12,786 nucleotides of DNA from Planctomycetota bacterium (GTDB taxonomy: Bacteria > Planctomycetota > Planctomycetia > Pirellulales > Pirellulaceae), in the NCBI GenBank assembly GCA_019347795.1, contig JAHWKS010000047.1, positions 1 to 12,786 on the forward strand, read 5' to 3'. The notes below the pieces were generated by a model, which ran no database searches, was not told the DNA's origin, and saw only the letters and a program-made list of their open reading frames with translations. The position numbers and the translations under genes were made by a program. The number at the start of each line of letters is the position of its first letter. Position 1 is the stretch's first letter. Shown here piece after piece: positions 1 to 6,772 of this stretch.

Positions 1-2067
1 GACCACCGGGCCCGGCGCCTCCACGTCGCCGCGGATCAGGAGCATCGTCTGCTTCTGCTCGAGGACGGCCGGATCGCGCGGCAGCGGCCAACGCATGTCG
101 TGCGGCGCCACCACCAGCGAGCCGACGGCCGTCGCCGGCGAGTAAAAGCTCCAGCTTTGCTCCAGGCCGGCGATTGCGTTCTCCAGTTCTTGAAAACGGG
201 ACTTCTCCTTCGGATTCATCCCGGCGACGACCGTCTTGGGTATGACATAAATCGGCTCTGGATGGCCCTGCTTGCGCCGGACCGACACCAAACGCGCGTG
301 TACCGAATCGAAAATTCGCCACCGCTCCTCAACCAAGTCGCGTGCAGGCTCGCCCTCGCTGGCAAAGACGACGTTCCCCGGTTGCCCATTGGCGAAGAAC
401 GCCTGAAAGCGGTAGTAGTCGCGAATTGTGATCGGATCGAACTTGTGCGTATGGCACTGCGCGCACTCAAACGTGAGGCCGAGGAACGCTTTCGCGGTGG
501 TGTTCGCCACGTCGACCAGGAGATCATTGCGCTGGATCTCTTTGTCCAGCTCGTTGCCGCTGTAGCGGGCGGCCGCCAGGAAGCCGGTGGCGACGAGGTT
601 TGCATCCCGGTACGGCGAGATTTCATCTCCTGCGACTTGGGCGCGGAGGAAGTCGTCAAAAGGCATGTCGCGGGCGAAGGCGTCGATCACCCAATCGCGA
701 TACCGCCAGGCGAAAGCGCGGTCGCGATTGTGCTGATAGCCGTTGCTCTCGGCCCACCGCGCCACGTCGAGCCAATGGCGGGCCCACCGCTCGCTGTAGG
801 CCGGGTGCGTCAGCAGAAGATCGATCTCGGCCGCGGGATCGGCCGGATGCTCATCCGCGGGATCCGGCGGAAGTCCGAGCATATCGAGGGAAAGCCGGCG
901 ATGCAGCGTTTCACGGTTCGCTTCCGGAGCAGGCTCAAGTCCGAGTTGTTCGTGGCGGCGAGCTACGAACGCGTCCACGGGCGTGCGGACCCATTCGCGA
1001 TTGCGAACCTCGGGAATGGCAGGCCGCCGGATTGGCTGAAACGCCCAGTGATCGGTTTGGGGAACGGGAGTCGGCAGCAGCTTCTCATCCCAATCGAGTC
1101 CTTCCTCAATCCACGCCCGAAGGAGGGCCAACTCTCGATCGTCGAGCCTCTCTCCGTCGGCGGGCATCTCGCCGGTGGAGACGGCTTGATACAGGCGGCT
1201 GTTCTCGGCGTCGCGCGGCGCGGTCTGGTTGAGCAATTCATCGAGCACGTCCAGGCGAACGCCCTCGGCTGCGTCCTCGCCGGCGTGGCACTCGAAGCAA
1301 CGCGCCTTGAGGATCGGATACACGTCATCGGCAAAGGCGACGGTTCGCTCGGGCTGCGGCGTCGCTTCGTTCTCATACCTTGGCAGAGGAGGCAGTCCCA
1401 AGATCGCTTGCCATCCGTCGGCAATCGCGACGTCCCAGATTTGAATGCGATCTCCGAGTTCCGTTTTCCGGCCGGTCCCCACTCCGATCCAACGCACCTC
1501 GCGAATCGAACTCGATCCGCCCGCGGTTGCATCGGGCGAGGATCGGCGGTCCGGCGCGGGATCCACCCAAAGGTCGAGTTGATCGTACGGACGGTCCGCG
1601 CCCGGCGACGACTTTCCCAGCCGGCCGACGATCAGATAGTCGCGATCCCCGGTCAGCTTCGGCCCGAACGCTTGCTTGTCGGGGCGGAACCTGGCCATGA
1701 AGCGGTTCTCGCCTCCCTGGACGTGCAGTCCGAGATTCGGCACGCCCGAGCTATGCGTGCTGAAGTCGCCCCCTTCCGCCTCATCGAGCCAGAGAACCAG
1801 AAACTCGCCGTCGCCTTGGTCCGGGGCGTCGATCGACTTCGCGTCGTAACGCATCCGGTATCGGACGAACAACTCGTCGCCCGAGTAAGGCTCGCGAAGC
1901 GCGCGGCGAAGAGAATTGCTGCGAGCGAGGGTTCCCTGGATTTGGAAGCGGGGCTGGGCCAGTTCGCTGCGCTTCCAGTCGTCTTGCAGGACGGGCTCTT
2001 CCGCTCGCGCCGGCGGCGCGGGCCAACCCAGGACGATGACAAGCAGGAGCGACGCGCCGTTTTTCAT
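1..2067 (-). CDS. Exported planctomycete cytochrome c-type protein (PSCyt1 + PSCyt2/DUF1549), N-terminal part
   Basis: The frame is open from an ATG at 2067 to the window edge, giving 689 residues without the C-terminus. Residues 1-22 form a Sec signal peptide (KNG, a hydrophobic stretch LLLVIVLGW, then A-R-A before EEP), so the product is exported. Residues about 25-240 look like a beta-rich, laminin-G/concanavalin-like region. A first haem-type motif CFECH lies at 257-261 (PSCyt1). The DUF1549/PSCyt2 domain starts near 358 with VDAFVARRHEQLGL and contains RRLSLDMLGLPPDP. A second motif, CAQCH, lies at 535-539 and is followed by THKFDPI. The usual C-terminal PSD1/DUF1553 domain would lie outside the window. 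This family is widespread in planctomycetes and often paired with DUF1501 genes; links to polysaccharide or sulfated-glycan degradation are proposed, but the activity is not established. Uma2 lies 49 bp upstream, so co-transcription is possible. No clear Shine-Dalgarno sequence precedes the start. Confidence 0.92.
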   Translation of the reverse strand, partial: MKNGASLLLVIVLGWPAPPARAEEPVLQDDWKRSELAQPRFQIQGTLARSNSLRRALREPYSGDELFVRYRMRYDAKSIDAPDQGDGEFLVLWLDEAEGGDFSTHSSGVPNLGLHVQGGENRFMARFRPDKQAFGPKLTGDRDYLIVGRLGKSSPGADRPYDQLDLWVDPAPDRRSSPDATAGGSSSIREVRWIGVGTGRKTELGDRIQIWDVAIADGWQAILGLPPLPRYENEATPQPERTVAFADDVYPILKARCFECHAGEDAAEGVRLDVLDELLNQTAPRDAENSRLYQAVSTGEMPADGERLDDRELALLRAWIEEGLDWDEKLLPTPVPQTDHWAFQPIRRPAIPEVRNREWVRTPVDAFVARRHEQLGLEPAPEANRETLHRRLSLDMLGLPPDPADEHPADPAAEIDLLLTHPAYSERWARHWLDVARWAESNGYQHNRDRAFAWRYRDWVIDAFARDMPFDDFLRAQVAGDEISPYRDANLVATGFLAAARYSGNELDKEIQRNDLLVDVANTTAKAFLGLTFECAQCHTHKFDPITIRDYYRFQAFFANGQPGNVVFASEGEPARDLVEERWRIFDSVHARLVSVRRKQGHPEPIYVIPKTVVAGMNPKEKSRFQELENAIAGLEQSWSFYSPATAVGSLVVAPHDMRWPLPRDPAVLEQKQTMLLIRGDVEAPGPVV

Positions 2068-2116
2068 GTCGCGAGTCAAGTTGCGGAATTCATGCAATCC
2101 GGAGCAATCGGGAACA

Positions 2117-2698
2117 TCAACTGTCCGTCGGTAGTTCGACTTTGTCGTACACGTCCGTAAGCGACAGCTTGTAACCGATTGAGGTCAGTTCGACGACATC
2201 GTCTGCTCCGTGGAACTCCGAGAGCAACCATTGTCCGTTGTCTTGACGGACGTGTTGCTCGACGTGAACGCGGTCCTGGGCAATGACGAGGTACTCACAG
2301 AACGACGGGATTTTGCGGTAGTGCTCAAACTTCTTGCCGCGGTCGTAGCCTTCGGTCGAGTCTGAGAGCACTTCCACCAGGAGCGTCGGATTGAGGAGCG
2401 TATCCACCGCGGCGTCCTCGAACTCCGCCTTGCCGCATACCGCCGCCACGTCGGGATACGTGTACAGCCCGGTTTCGTCGATCTTGACGCGCATGTCGTT
2501 CTGAAACGCCATGCAAGGTCTTCGTTTGAGTTGCTGATGAAGGCTTGCAAAGACATTGCCGGCGATCAGGTTGTGCTCCTTGCTCGCGCCGGTCATGGCG
2601 AACATTTCGCCGGCGAAGTACTCGTGCTTGAGCTCCGACCGACGCTCGATGTCGAGATACTCGGCAGGCGTCAGATGACGTACCGGCTGCGGGGACAT
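2117..2698 (-). CDS. Uma2 family (DUF820) PD-(D/E)xK endonuclease-like protein
   Basis: This 193-residue protein has the length and motif order of the Uma2 family, a restriction-endonuclease-like fold common in cyanobacteria and planctomycetes. It opens with a typical LTPAEYLDIE segment (9-18). HEYFAGEMFAM at 25-35 matches the family's strand region, and SKEHNLIAGNV (39-49) the following helix. The active-site candidates are P82-D83 in the YPDVAAVC strand and E109 in LLVEVLSDST (106-115), followed by YDRGKKFEHYRK (118-129), which can supply a lysine. The frame extends upstream to 2818, but those 40 residues do not fit the family, so I take the ATG at 2698, where similarity begins. No good Shine-Dalgarno sequence is seen. 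Biological role and target are unknown; the name is a fold assignment, not proof of cutting. It lies 49 bp before the cytochrome-type gene and 184 bp after the TPR gene. Confidence 0.9.
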   Translation of the reverse strand: MSPQPVRHLTPAEYLDIERRSELKHEYFAGEMFAMTGASKEHNLIAGNVFASLHQQLKRRPCMAFQNDMRVKIDETGLYTYPDVAAVCGKAEFEDAAVDTLLNPTLLVEVLSDSTEGYDRGKKFEHYRKIPSFCEYLVIAQDRVHVEQHVRQDNGQWLLSEFHGADDVVELTSIGYKLSLTDVYDKVELPTDS

Positions 2699-2836
2699 GG
2701 CGGCCTCGACGACAAGTAGTATCCCGTTAACAATTGCCCGACCCCATTCTACGAAGTTCTCGCAGCCCCGTGGCGTGAGAGGAGGGTTTTCGCCGCCGCT
2801 TTCTCCCACCAGCCGCAAAGCGCGTCGCCGAATGGC

Positions 2837-2865
2837 TGCGGGAGCGCTAGTGAATGCGGGAGCGC
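2837..2865. repeat. Two direct copies of an 11-bp unit, 18 bp apart
   Basis: TGCGGGAGCGC occurs at 2837-2847 and again at 2855-2865, in the gap between the Uma2 start and the TPR stop. No coding sequence covers it. The role is unknown and no terminator-like hairpin with a T-run is seen here. Confidence 0.5.
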
Positions 2866-2872
2866 CGCCCTG

Positions 2873-2892
2873 TTACTTCGTCTTACTTCGTC
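2873..2892. repeat. 10-bp tandem duplication spanning the TPR gene stop codon
   Basis: TTACTTCGTC is perfectly repeated at 2873-2882 and 2883-2892. The right copy encodes the last residues and TAA stop of the TPR gene (minus strand), and the left copy lies just after the stop. Either copy alone would supply the same stop, so the protein is unaffected. This looks like a small replication-slippage duplication. Confidence 0.75.
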
Positions 2893-4040
2893 GGCGGCAG
2901 AAGATGGGGGACGGGGGCGTCGGGGCCTTGCTCGAGGCCTTTGGAGAGCGGCGCGCGGGCCGGCGGCATGAGGATGCCGCCGCCGGCGGCTGAAGGGAGT
3001 ACTTGCGACGGCGTGGGCGCCGCGCCCCACTCGCCGGTCGCTGCGGAGTGGGCGCCCAAAAGCGAGATCCGCACTTCGCGGCCGGCGCCGGCTTCCTCGC
3101 TCACCGGCGGCGTGCGATGGAGCGCGGCGGAGGCGAACTCGCCTCCCAGCGGCTCATCCGCGGCCGCAGGCGTCTCCCGCCGTCCGCTCATCAGGGCCAG
3201 GAGGCTGGCGGCGGGGGCCATCTGCGGATCGATCGACGAGGCCTGTTGCAGGTAGCCCACAGCCTCGTCGCGCCGCCCGGCCCGGTACAGGAGATAGCCG
3301 ACGTTGTAATGCGCCGCCGCCGGCGCATGCACCGCGATTAAGTGCGCCAAGGCTTCTTCCGCCCGTCCGGCGTCGACCAGCACTGTCGCCAGGTTGTTGC
3401 GGTAGAGCGGGCTGGCGGGCTGCAGCTCCGCCGCATGCTGGAGCGAGCCGATCGCGCCGGCGAGGCGGTTCTGCCGCGCCAGGCACAGGCCCAAGTCGTT
3501 GTACGCCGCGGCTTCCTGAGGATGAGCCTGGATCGCCTGCCGATAAATCTCGGCGGCCCGCTCGAGGTTGCCCGCCCGGTCGTGCATCCGCGCGTAATGC
3601 ACCAGGATGTCCAGGTCCTGCGGAGACTCCTCCAGGGCCTTGAGGTACAGCGCCTCGGCCTTGGCCACGTTGCCCTGGCTCTCGTGCATGCGGGCCGAGG
3701 CGATGAACAGCGCCGGCCCGGCTTCGCCGGTGGGCGTGGAGAGGCTCAGCTTATCGGGCGCCTTGACCACTTTCGGCTCGATCGTGAAGGCTTCCTTCGT
3801 CTTTTGAAAGGCGGAGGCGATGGCGCCCCCGACGACGCCGCCCGGCGGCTTTTCGGCCGAGTGCGCGGCGTCGAGCTGCGCCAGCTTGTCGAAGTCGTCA
3901 TCGCCGGAGTGGGCGGTCACCGACACCGGCGGCGGCAGATCGGGCTTTCCCGCGAAGCTGGTCCAGGGAGATTTTCCGGCGCACCCGGAGAAGGCCGCCA
4001 TTGCCAGCGCCGCCGCGGCCATGATTCGCCTGGTGTTCAC
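2883..4040 (-). CDS. Tetratricopeptide-repeat lipoprotein
   Basis: The 385-residue product starts with a lipoprotein signal: NTRR, a hydrophobic alanine-rich core, then the lipobox F-S-G-C with the lipidated cysteine at residue 20. A proline-rich linker (about 21-105) leads into about five TPR units at roughly 108-141, 142-175, 176-209, 210-241 and 242-275. Typical signatures are NVAKAEALYLKALEESPQD, NLERAAEIYRQAIQAHPQE and RRDEAVGYLQQASSIDPQ. Residues 290-385 are low-complexity and probably disordered. TPRs bind proteins, so this is probably a membrane-anchored scaffold; the partner is unknown. The start is a GTG at 4040, supported by a GGAGGAG ribosome binding site 4 nt before it; an ATG at codon 7 (4022) is the alternative. 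It is separated by 147 bp from the transporter gene upstream and 184 bp from Uma2 downstream, so it may have its own promoter. Confidence 0.9.
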   Translation of the reverse strand: MNTRRIMAAAALAMAAFSGCAGKSPWTSFAGKPDLPPPVSVTAHSGDDDFDKLAQLDAAHSAEKPPGGVVGGAIASAFQKTKEAFTIEPKVVKAPDKLSLSTPTGEAGPALFIASARMHESQGNVAKAEALYLKALEESPQDLDILVHYARMHDRAGNLERAAEIYRQAIQAHPQEAAAYNDLGLCLARQNRLAGAIGSLQHAAELQPASPLYRNNLATVLVDAGRAEEALAHLIAVHAPAAAHYNVGYLLYRAGRRDEAVGYLQQASSIDPQMAPAASLLALMSGRRETPAAADEPLGGEFASAALHRTPPVSEEAGAGREVRISLLGAHSAATGEWGAAPTPSQVLPSAAGGGILMPPARAPLSKGLEQGPDAPVPHLLPPTK

Positions 4041-4044
4041 GCTA

Positions 4045-4051
4045 CTCCTCC
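4045..4051 (-). promoter_or_regulatory. Strong Shine-Dalgarno sequence for the TPR lipoprotein
   Basis: On the minus strand the sequence reads GGAGGAG-TAGC-GTG. This near-ideal ribosome binding site with a 4-nt spacer decides for the GTG start at 4040 over the internal ATG at 4022. It is the only strong Shine-Dalgarno site found upstream of a gene in this window. Confidence 0.75.
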
Positions 4052-4187
4052 GTGAGCGCCGGGCGCCCTTATCGCTAGTGAATCAACGACGCGCGCCTCC
4101 GCGGGCGCAGCCCCGTTCCTTCTTCATCGTCTTTGTGCGGGCGAAGGATTGAACCGGATTTGCGGTGAAATGCAGATGCTGGAGAAG

Positions 4188-6329
4188 CTACGAAGACTCC
4201 GGCTTTTCCGCCGGCGCCGCCTCTCCGCGGAAGCCAAGCCAAACGAGGGCGCCCCCCGCCGCCACGCCCACCGCGGCGGCCGCCAGCCACGACGCCGGCA
4301 GGTGCGTTGTCTCCTCGACGCCCCAGCCGCGGGCGGCCAGCTCCTCGCGGAACACCGCGAGCATCAGCAGGAAGCCGTTGTGGCAGGCGTGCAGCAGGAT
4401 GCCCGGGAGAACGCTGCCGGAGTAGACCCGCACCCATCCCAGAATGAGGCCGAGGAACAGGCTCGGCAGCATCCGCTCCACCGCCAGGATGCTGGAGAAG
4501 ACGTGAAACGCCCCGAAGAGGAAGGCGGTAATCGCCACCGCCTGCAGCGCATCGGTTCTGGCGCGCACGGCGCCGAAGAGGTAGCCGCGGAAGAAGAGCT
4601 CCTCGAACACCGCGGGCGTGATCGCCAGGCACGCCAGCACCAGCCAGGGCGAGGCGTCGGTCAACTGCTCCGCAAGCCGCAACGCGGGCTGGAGCGTCTC
4701 CTCATCCAGCGATACCAGTCCCAGCTTTCGATTCAGCAGGAAGATCTCATGGGCCAGCGGCCACAGCGAGAACCCGAGCACTCCCGCGCCAAGGAACTGC
4801 AGCGGCGAGGCTTTGCGAACCGCGAACCCGTCCCGCAGCGACACCCCGCCGAGATACGCGGCAACCAGCGGGAGCCCGCCGAACAAGACGGCTGTGACGG
4901 CCGCCGAACCCAGAAGCCGCGCAGCAAGCGGCGCTTCGCGGAACTGCGCCAGCCAGTTCGCCAGGAGCAGGTACGCGGGGAGCAGGACCGCCAGGCAGAT
5001 CAGCGCGCTGGAGAGCGGCGCCGCGGTCCGCATGCTGGTCGGCCGACGGAGCCAGCCCGTCCATCCCTCTTCGGCGCCGAACAGGAGCGCGTCGGCCCCG
5101 AAGATTCGGGCGGCGGCATTGAGCGCCAACAATGCATAGAGCAACGTGGAGGCGACCGCCGCCGTCAGCCACAGCGGCTCAACGCCCCCTTGGAACATGT
5201 CGCGGGCGACAAGCACGATATTCGCCAGCGGCGCCACCGCCAACCAGCCGTTAAGCTCCAGTCCCGGTGTAAACGCCAAGAATCCCGGCGCCAGCGACGC
5301 CAGCGTGAGCGGAATCAGATACGCCTGCGCCTCTTTGAAGCTACGGGCGAAGCTCGTCACCGCCAAAAGCACGGCCGAGAAAAACGCCGCAAAGAGGATC
5401 GTCAGCAGAAACACCTGCACGACGACGGCGGCCTGGAGTCCCTCTTCGCCGAAGAGCAGCGGCGCCAGTCCGGAGCTGACGAGCGTGACGGCCATCGCGG
5501 CGAAGTTCACCGTCGCTGTGAGCAGGGCCACCGTCATCACCGCGACGTACTTCGCCAGGAGCAATCCCATCCGCGGCAAGGGAGCGGCCATGAGCGTTTC
5601 CAGCGTTCCCCGCTCACGCTCGCCGGCGGTGAGGTCGATGGCCGGGTACACGGCGCCGGTAATCGTCATCAAGATCAGGATCAGCGGCGCCAGGGTGGCG
5701 AAGGAGACGGCCGAAGAGCCCTCGCCCGCGATCGGCTGCCGGGAGATTTCCGCCAGGTGCAGCCGCGAGACTCCCAGCGGCTGGAGCCGCTCCTGGAGCC
5801 AGTGCTCGTTGACCGCCCGCAGCCGCTCCTCGACGTACCGCCGCGACGCCTCGCTCATGGGAGAGTCGGGCCGATAGATCAACACGCTGTCGATGGGGGC
5901 GAGCGAGTTCGGACCGTAGTCCCTTTCCGGCAACTTCACGCGAGCCGCCAGGTCCACGCGCAGCTCGCGCACGGCCCGCTCGAGATGGTCGCCGATGGAA
6001 TACTCCACGGTCGGCCGCAGACGATCATCAGCGCCGCGCCCGTTCGCTGCGTTCTTCCGATCGCGCAGCAGCCGATCCCCCAGGGCGAGAAAGGCGTCGA
6101 GCATCTCGGCCTTCTCCCGCGACTCCACGCCGATGTGATAGGTGACCTGCCCCGCCGCCCCGACGCCCGACAGCAGATACCGCTGGAACGCGATGTTCAA
6201 GAGCGGATAGACCAAAAGCGGCATGAGCACCAGCGTGACGATCGTCCGCCGGTCGCGCAGCGTCTCCCGCAGCTCCTTTTGGGCCAGGCGTTTCCATCGG
6301 CCCCACGCCGGCGAATGAGACGGATTCAA
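4188..6329 (-). CDS. ABC-2/NatB-type permease fused to a CPBP intramembrane protease
   Basis: This 713-residue polytopic membrane protein is two modules in one chain. The first (about 1-410) is a NatB/ABC-2-type permease: KELRETLRDRRT at 18-29, a first membrane segment near 30-48, a large extracytoplasmic region (about 55-205), then several membrane segments with the hallmark GERERGTLETLMAAPLPR (236-253) after the second. The second (about 440-700) is a CPBP (CAAX protease/bacteriocin-processing) domain with the three catalytic motifs intact: E576-E577-x3-R581, F605-x3-H609 and H647-x3-N651. NatB-like proteins export ions or small molecules with an ATPase subunit (NatA); the protease substrate is unknown. 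The fusion is a known planctomycete arrangement. The only start available in frame is TTG at 6329, which has no Shine-Dalgarno sequence and overlaps the stop of the 34-codon ORF; a stop at 6348-6350 blocks extension. No ATPase gene adjoins it in the window. Confidence 0.92.
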   Translation of the reverse strand: MNPSHSPAWGRWKRLAQKELRETLRDRRTIVTLVLMPLLVYPLLNIAFQRYLLSGVGAAGQVTYHIGVESREKAEMLDAFLALGDRLLRDRKNAANGRGADDRLRPTVEYSIGDHLERAVRELRVDLAARVKLPERDYGPNSLAPIDSVLIYRPDSPMSEASRRYVEERLRAVNEHWLQERLQPLGVSRLHLAEISRQPIAGEGSSAVSFATLAPLILILMTITGAVYPAIDLTAGERERGTLETLMAAPLPRMGLLLAKYVAVMTVALLTATVNFAAMAVTLVSSGLAPLLFGEEGLQAAVVVQVFLLTILFAAFFSAVLLAVTSFARSFKEAQAYLIPLTLASLAPGFLAFTPGLELNGWLAVAPLANIVLVARDMFQGGVEPLWLTAAVASTLLYALLALNAAARIFGADALLFGAEEGWTGWLRRPTSMRTAAPLSSALICLAVLLPAYLLLANWLAQFREAPLAARLLGSAAVTAVLFGGLPLVAAYLGGVSLRDGFAVRKASPLQFLGAGVLGFSLWPLAHEIFLLNRKLGLVSLDEETLQPALRLAEQLTDASPWLVLACLAITPAVFEELFFRGYLFGAVRARTDALQAVAITAFLFGAFHVFSSILAVERMLPSLFLGLILGWVRVYSGSVLPGILLHACHNGFLLMLAVFREELAARGWGVEETTHLPASWLAAAAVGVAAGGALVWLGFRGEAAPAEKPESS

Positions 6330-6430
6330 AGGATCTGGACCAGTTGGTCATCGGTTTCGACGAACTTCTCCTTCTCAACCGCGGCGCCGTCGTTATAGAA
6401 CAACGGGAGAAGGATTTCGAACCTGATCAT
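6326..6430 (-). pseudogene. 34-codon ORF, possibly a truncated remnant of a small conserved gene
   Basis: An ATG at 6430 opens a frame that reads MIRFEILLPLFYNDG and then an acidic/lysine-rich segment VEKEKFVETDDQLVQ before a TGA at 6326-6328. The peptide is protein-like (regular beta-type start, then a charged helix) and not antisense noise, but it ends abruptly. Its stop overlaps the TTG start of the permease-protease gene, and its own start lies inside the end of the preceding small gene. From memory, not checked, this looks like the first third of a roughly 100-residue planctomycete protein encoded next to the small gene upstream. It may therefore have lost its 3' part, or it may be a genuine short coupling ORF for the transporter. 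Confidence 0.5.
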
Positions 6431-6621
6431 GGGCGGACTTCACTTCCTCATCCGTGGCCCGGCGGTAGCCGATATGCCTGGTCCTCGAGCATCGGCAGGG
6501 CTTCGATGGGAACCTGATACACCTGGCCCGGGAAGCTCGTCACGCGCGAGCGGCGCGCCAGCTCGTAAAAGCCGCGAACCCGGTCGTTTTCGGATAAGAA
6601 GCGGACGAAGATCGACTGCAT
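6393..6621 (-). pseudogene. Small conserved-looking gene (about 75 residues) broken by a 1-nt frameshift
   Basis: From the ATG at 6621 the frame reads MQSIFVRFLSENDRVRGFYE and continues through VYQVPIEALPMLEDQ. It then degenerates to AYRLPPGHG and stops at 6448-6450. Reading one base later from about 6477-6478 gives a smooth continuation, HIGYRRATDEEVKSAHDQVR then NPSPVVL and TAA at 6393-6395. Dropping one G in the minus-strand CAGGCAT would restore a single 75-residue protein. Both halves look like real protein, so I read this as one gene with an inserted base (true mutation or assembly error). A GGGAG ribosome binding site sits 9 nt before the ATG. The function is unknown. The downstream 34-codon ORF overlaps its end, as expected for a coupled pair. 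Confidence 0.6.
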
Positions 6622-6677
6622 AATAGGGAACTCCCATCACGAGTATACCGTCAGCGGCGAGGCAAGGCAAAGCAGCC

Positions 6678-6693
6678 ATGAAACCCGTTTCAT
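6678..6693. promoter_or_regulatory. 16-bp palindrome upstream of the small-gene pair; possible operator
   Basis: ATGAAAC-CC-GTTTCAT is a perfect 7-bp inverted repeat with a 2-nt centre, lying 57 bp upstream of the ATG at 6621 in the gap after the 202-residue membrane protein gene. A dyad of this size is expected about once by chance in a window this long, so an operator role rests only on its position. Confidence 0.2.
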
Positions 6694-6719
6694 TCGCCTG
6701 TTCGGACACGCTCCCGATG

Positions 6720-6739
6720 GCGGCACGCGGAGTTGCCGC
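6720..6739. other. GC-rich hairpin after the 202-residue membrane protein gene
   Basis: GCGGCA (6720-6725) and TGCCGC (6734-6739) can pair around an 8-nt loop, about 34 bp past the stop at 6773 on the minus strand. There is no T-run after it, so it is not a standard intrinsic terminator; it could stabilise the transcript end or be chance. Confidence 0.25.
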
Positions 6740-6772
6740 GCAGATTCTCCATGTAGCGAACTGGCGTTCGTT

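Noticed and set aside
100..2160. 686-codon open frame on the plus strand
   Set aside because: It is antisense to the cytochrome-type gene, whose minus-strand frame shows a signal peptide, two CxxCH motifs and DUF1549 similarity. The plus translation has no recognisable domain.
2746..2751. TAGAAT (minus strand) as a -10 box before Uma2
   Set aside because: No matching -35 hexamer stands 16-18 bp upstream.
2699..2818. 40-residue N-terminal extension of the Uma2 protein
   Set aside because: Family similarity starts at the LTPAEYL segment just after the ATG at 2698; the upstream residues look like translated intergenic DNA.
2845..4083. CGCTAGTGAAT occurring on both sides of the TPR gene (2845-2855 and 4073-4083)
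   Set aside because: It could suggest flanking repeats of a mobile unit, but several 11-bp matches are expected by chance in a window this size and no transposase or longer homology accompanies them.
4041..4187. GC-rich hairpins between the transporter and TPR genes as a terminator
   Set aside because: The short GCGCC/GGCGC stem lacks a T-run and is expected in DNA of this composition.
4149..6398. 749-codon open frame on the plus strand
   Set aside because: Its arginine/glutamine/histidine-rich translation is the mirror of the permease-protease gene, which has all expected motifs.
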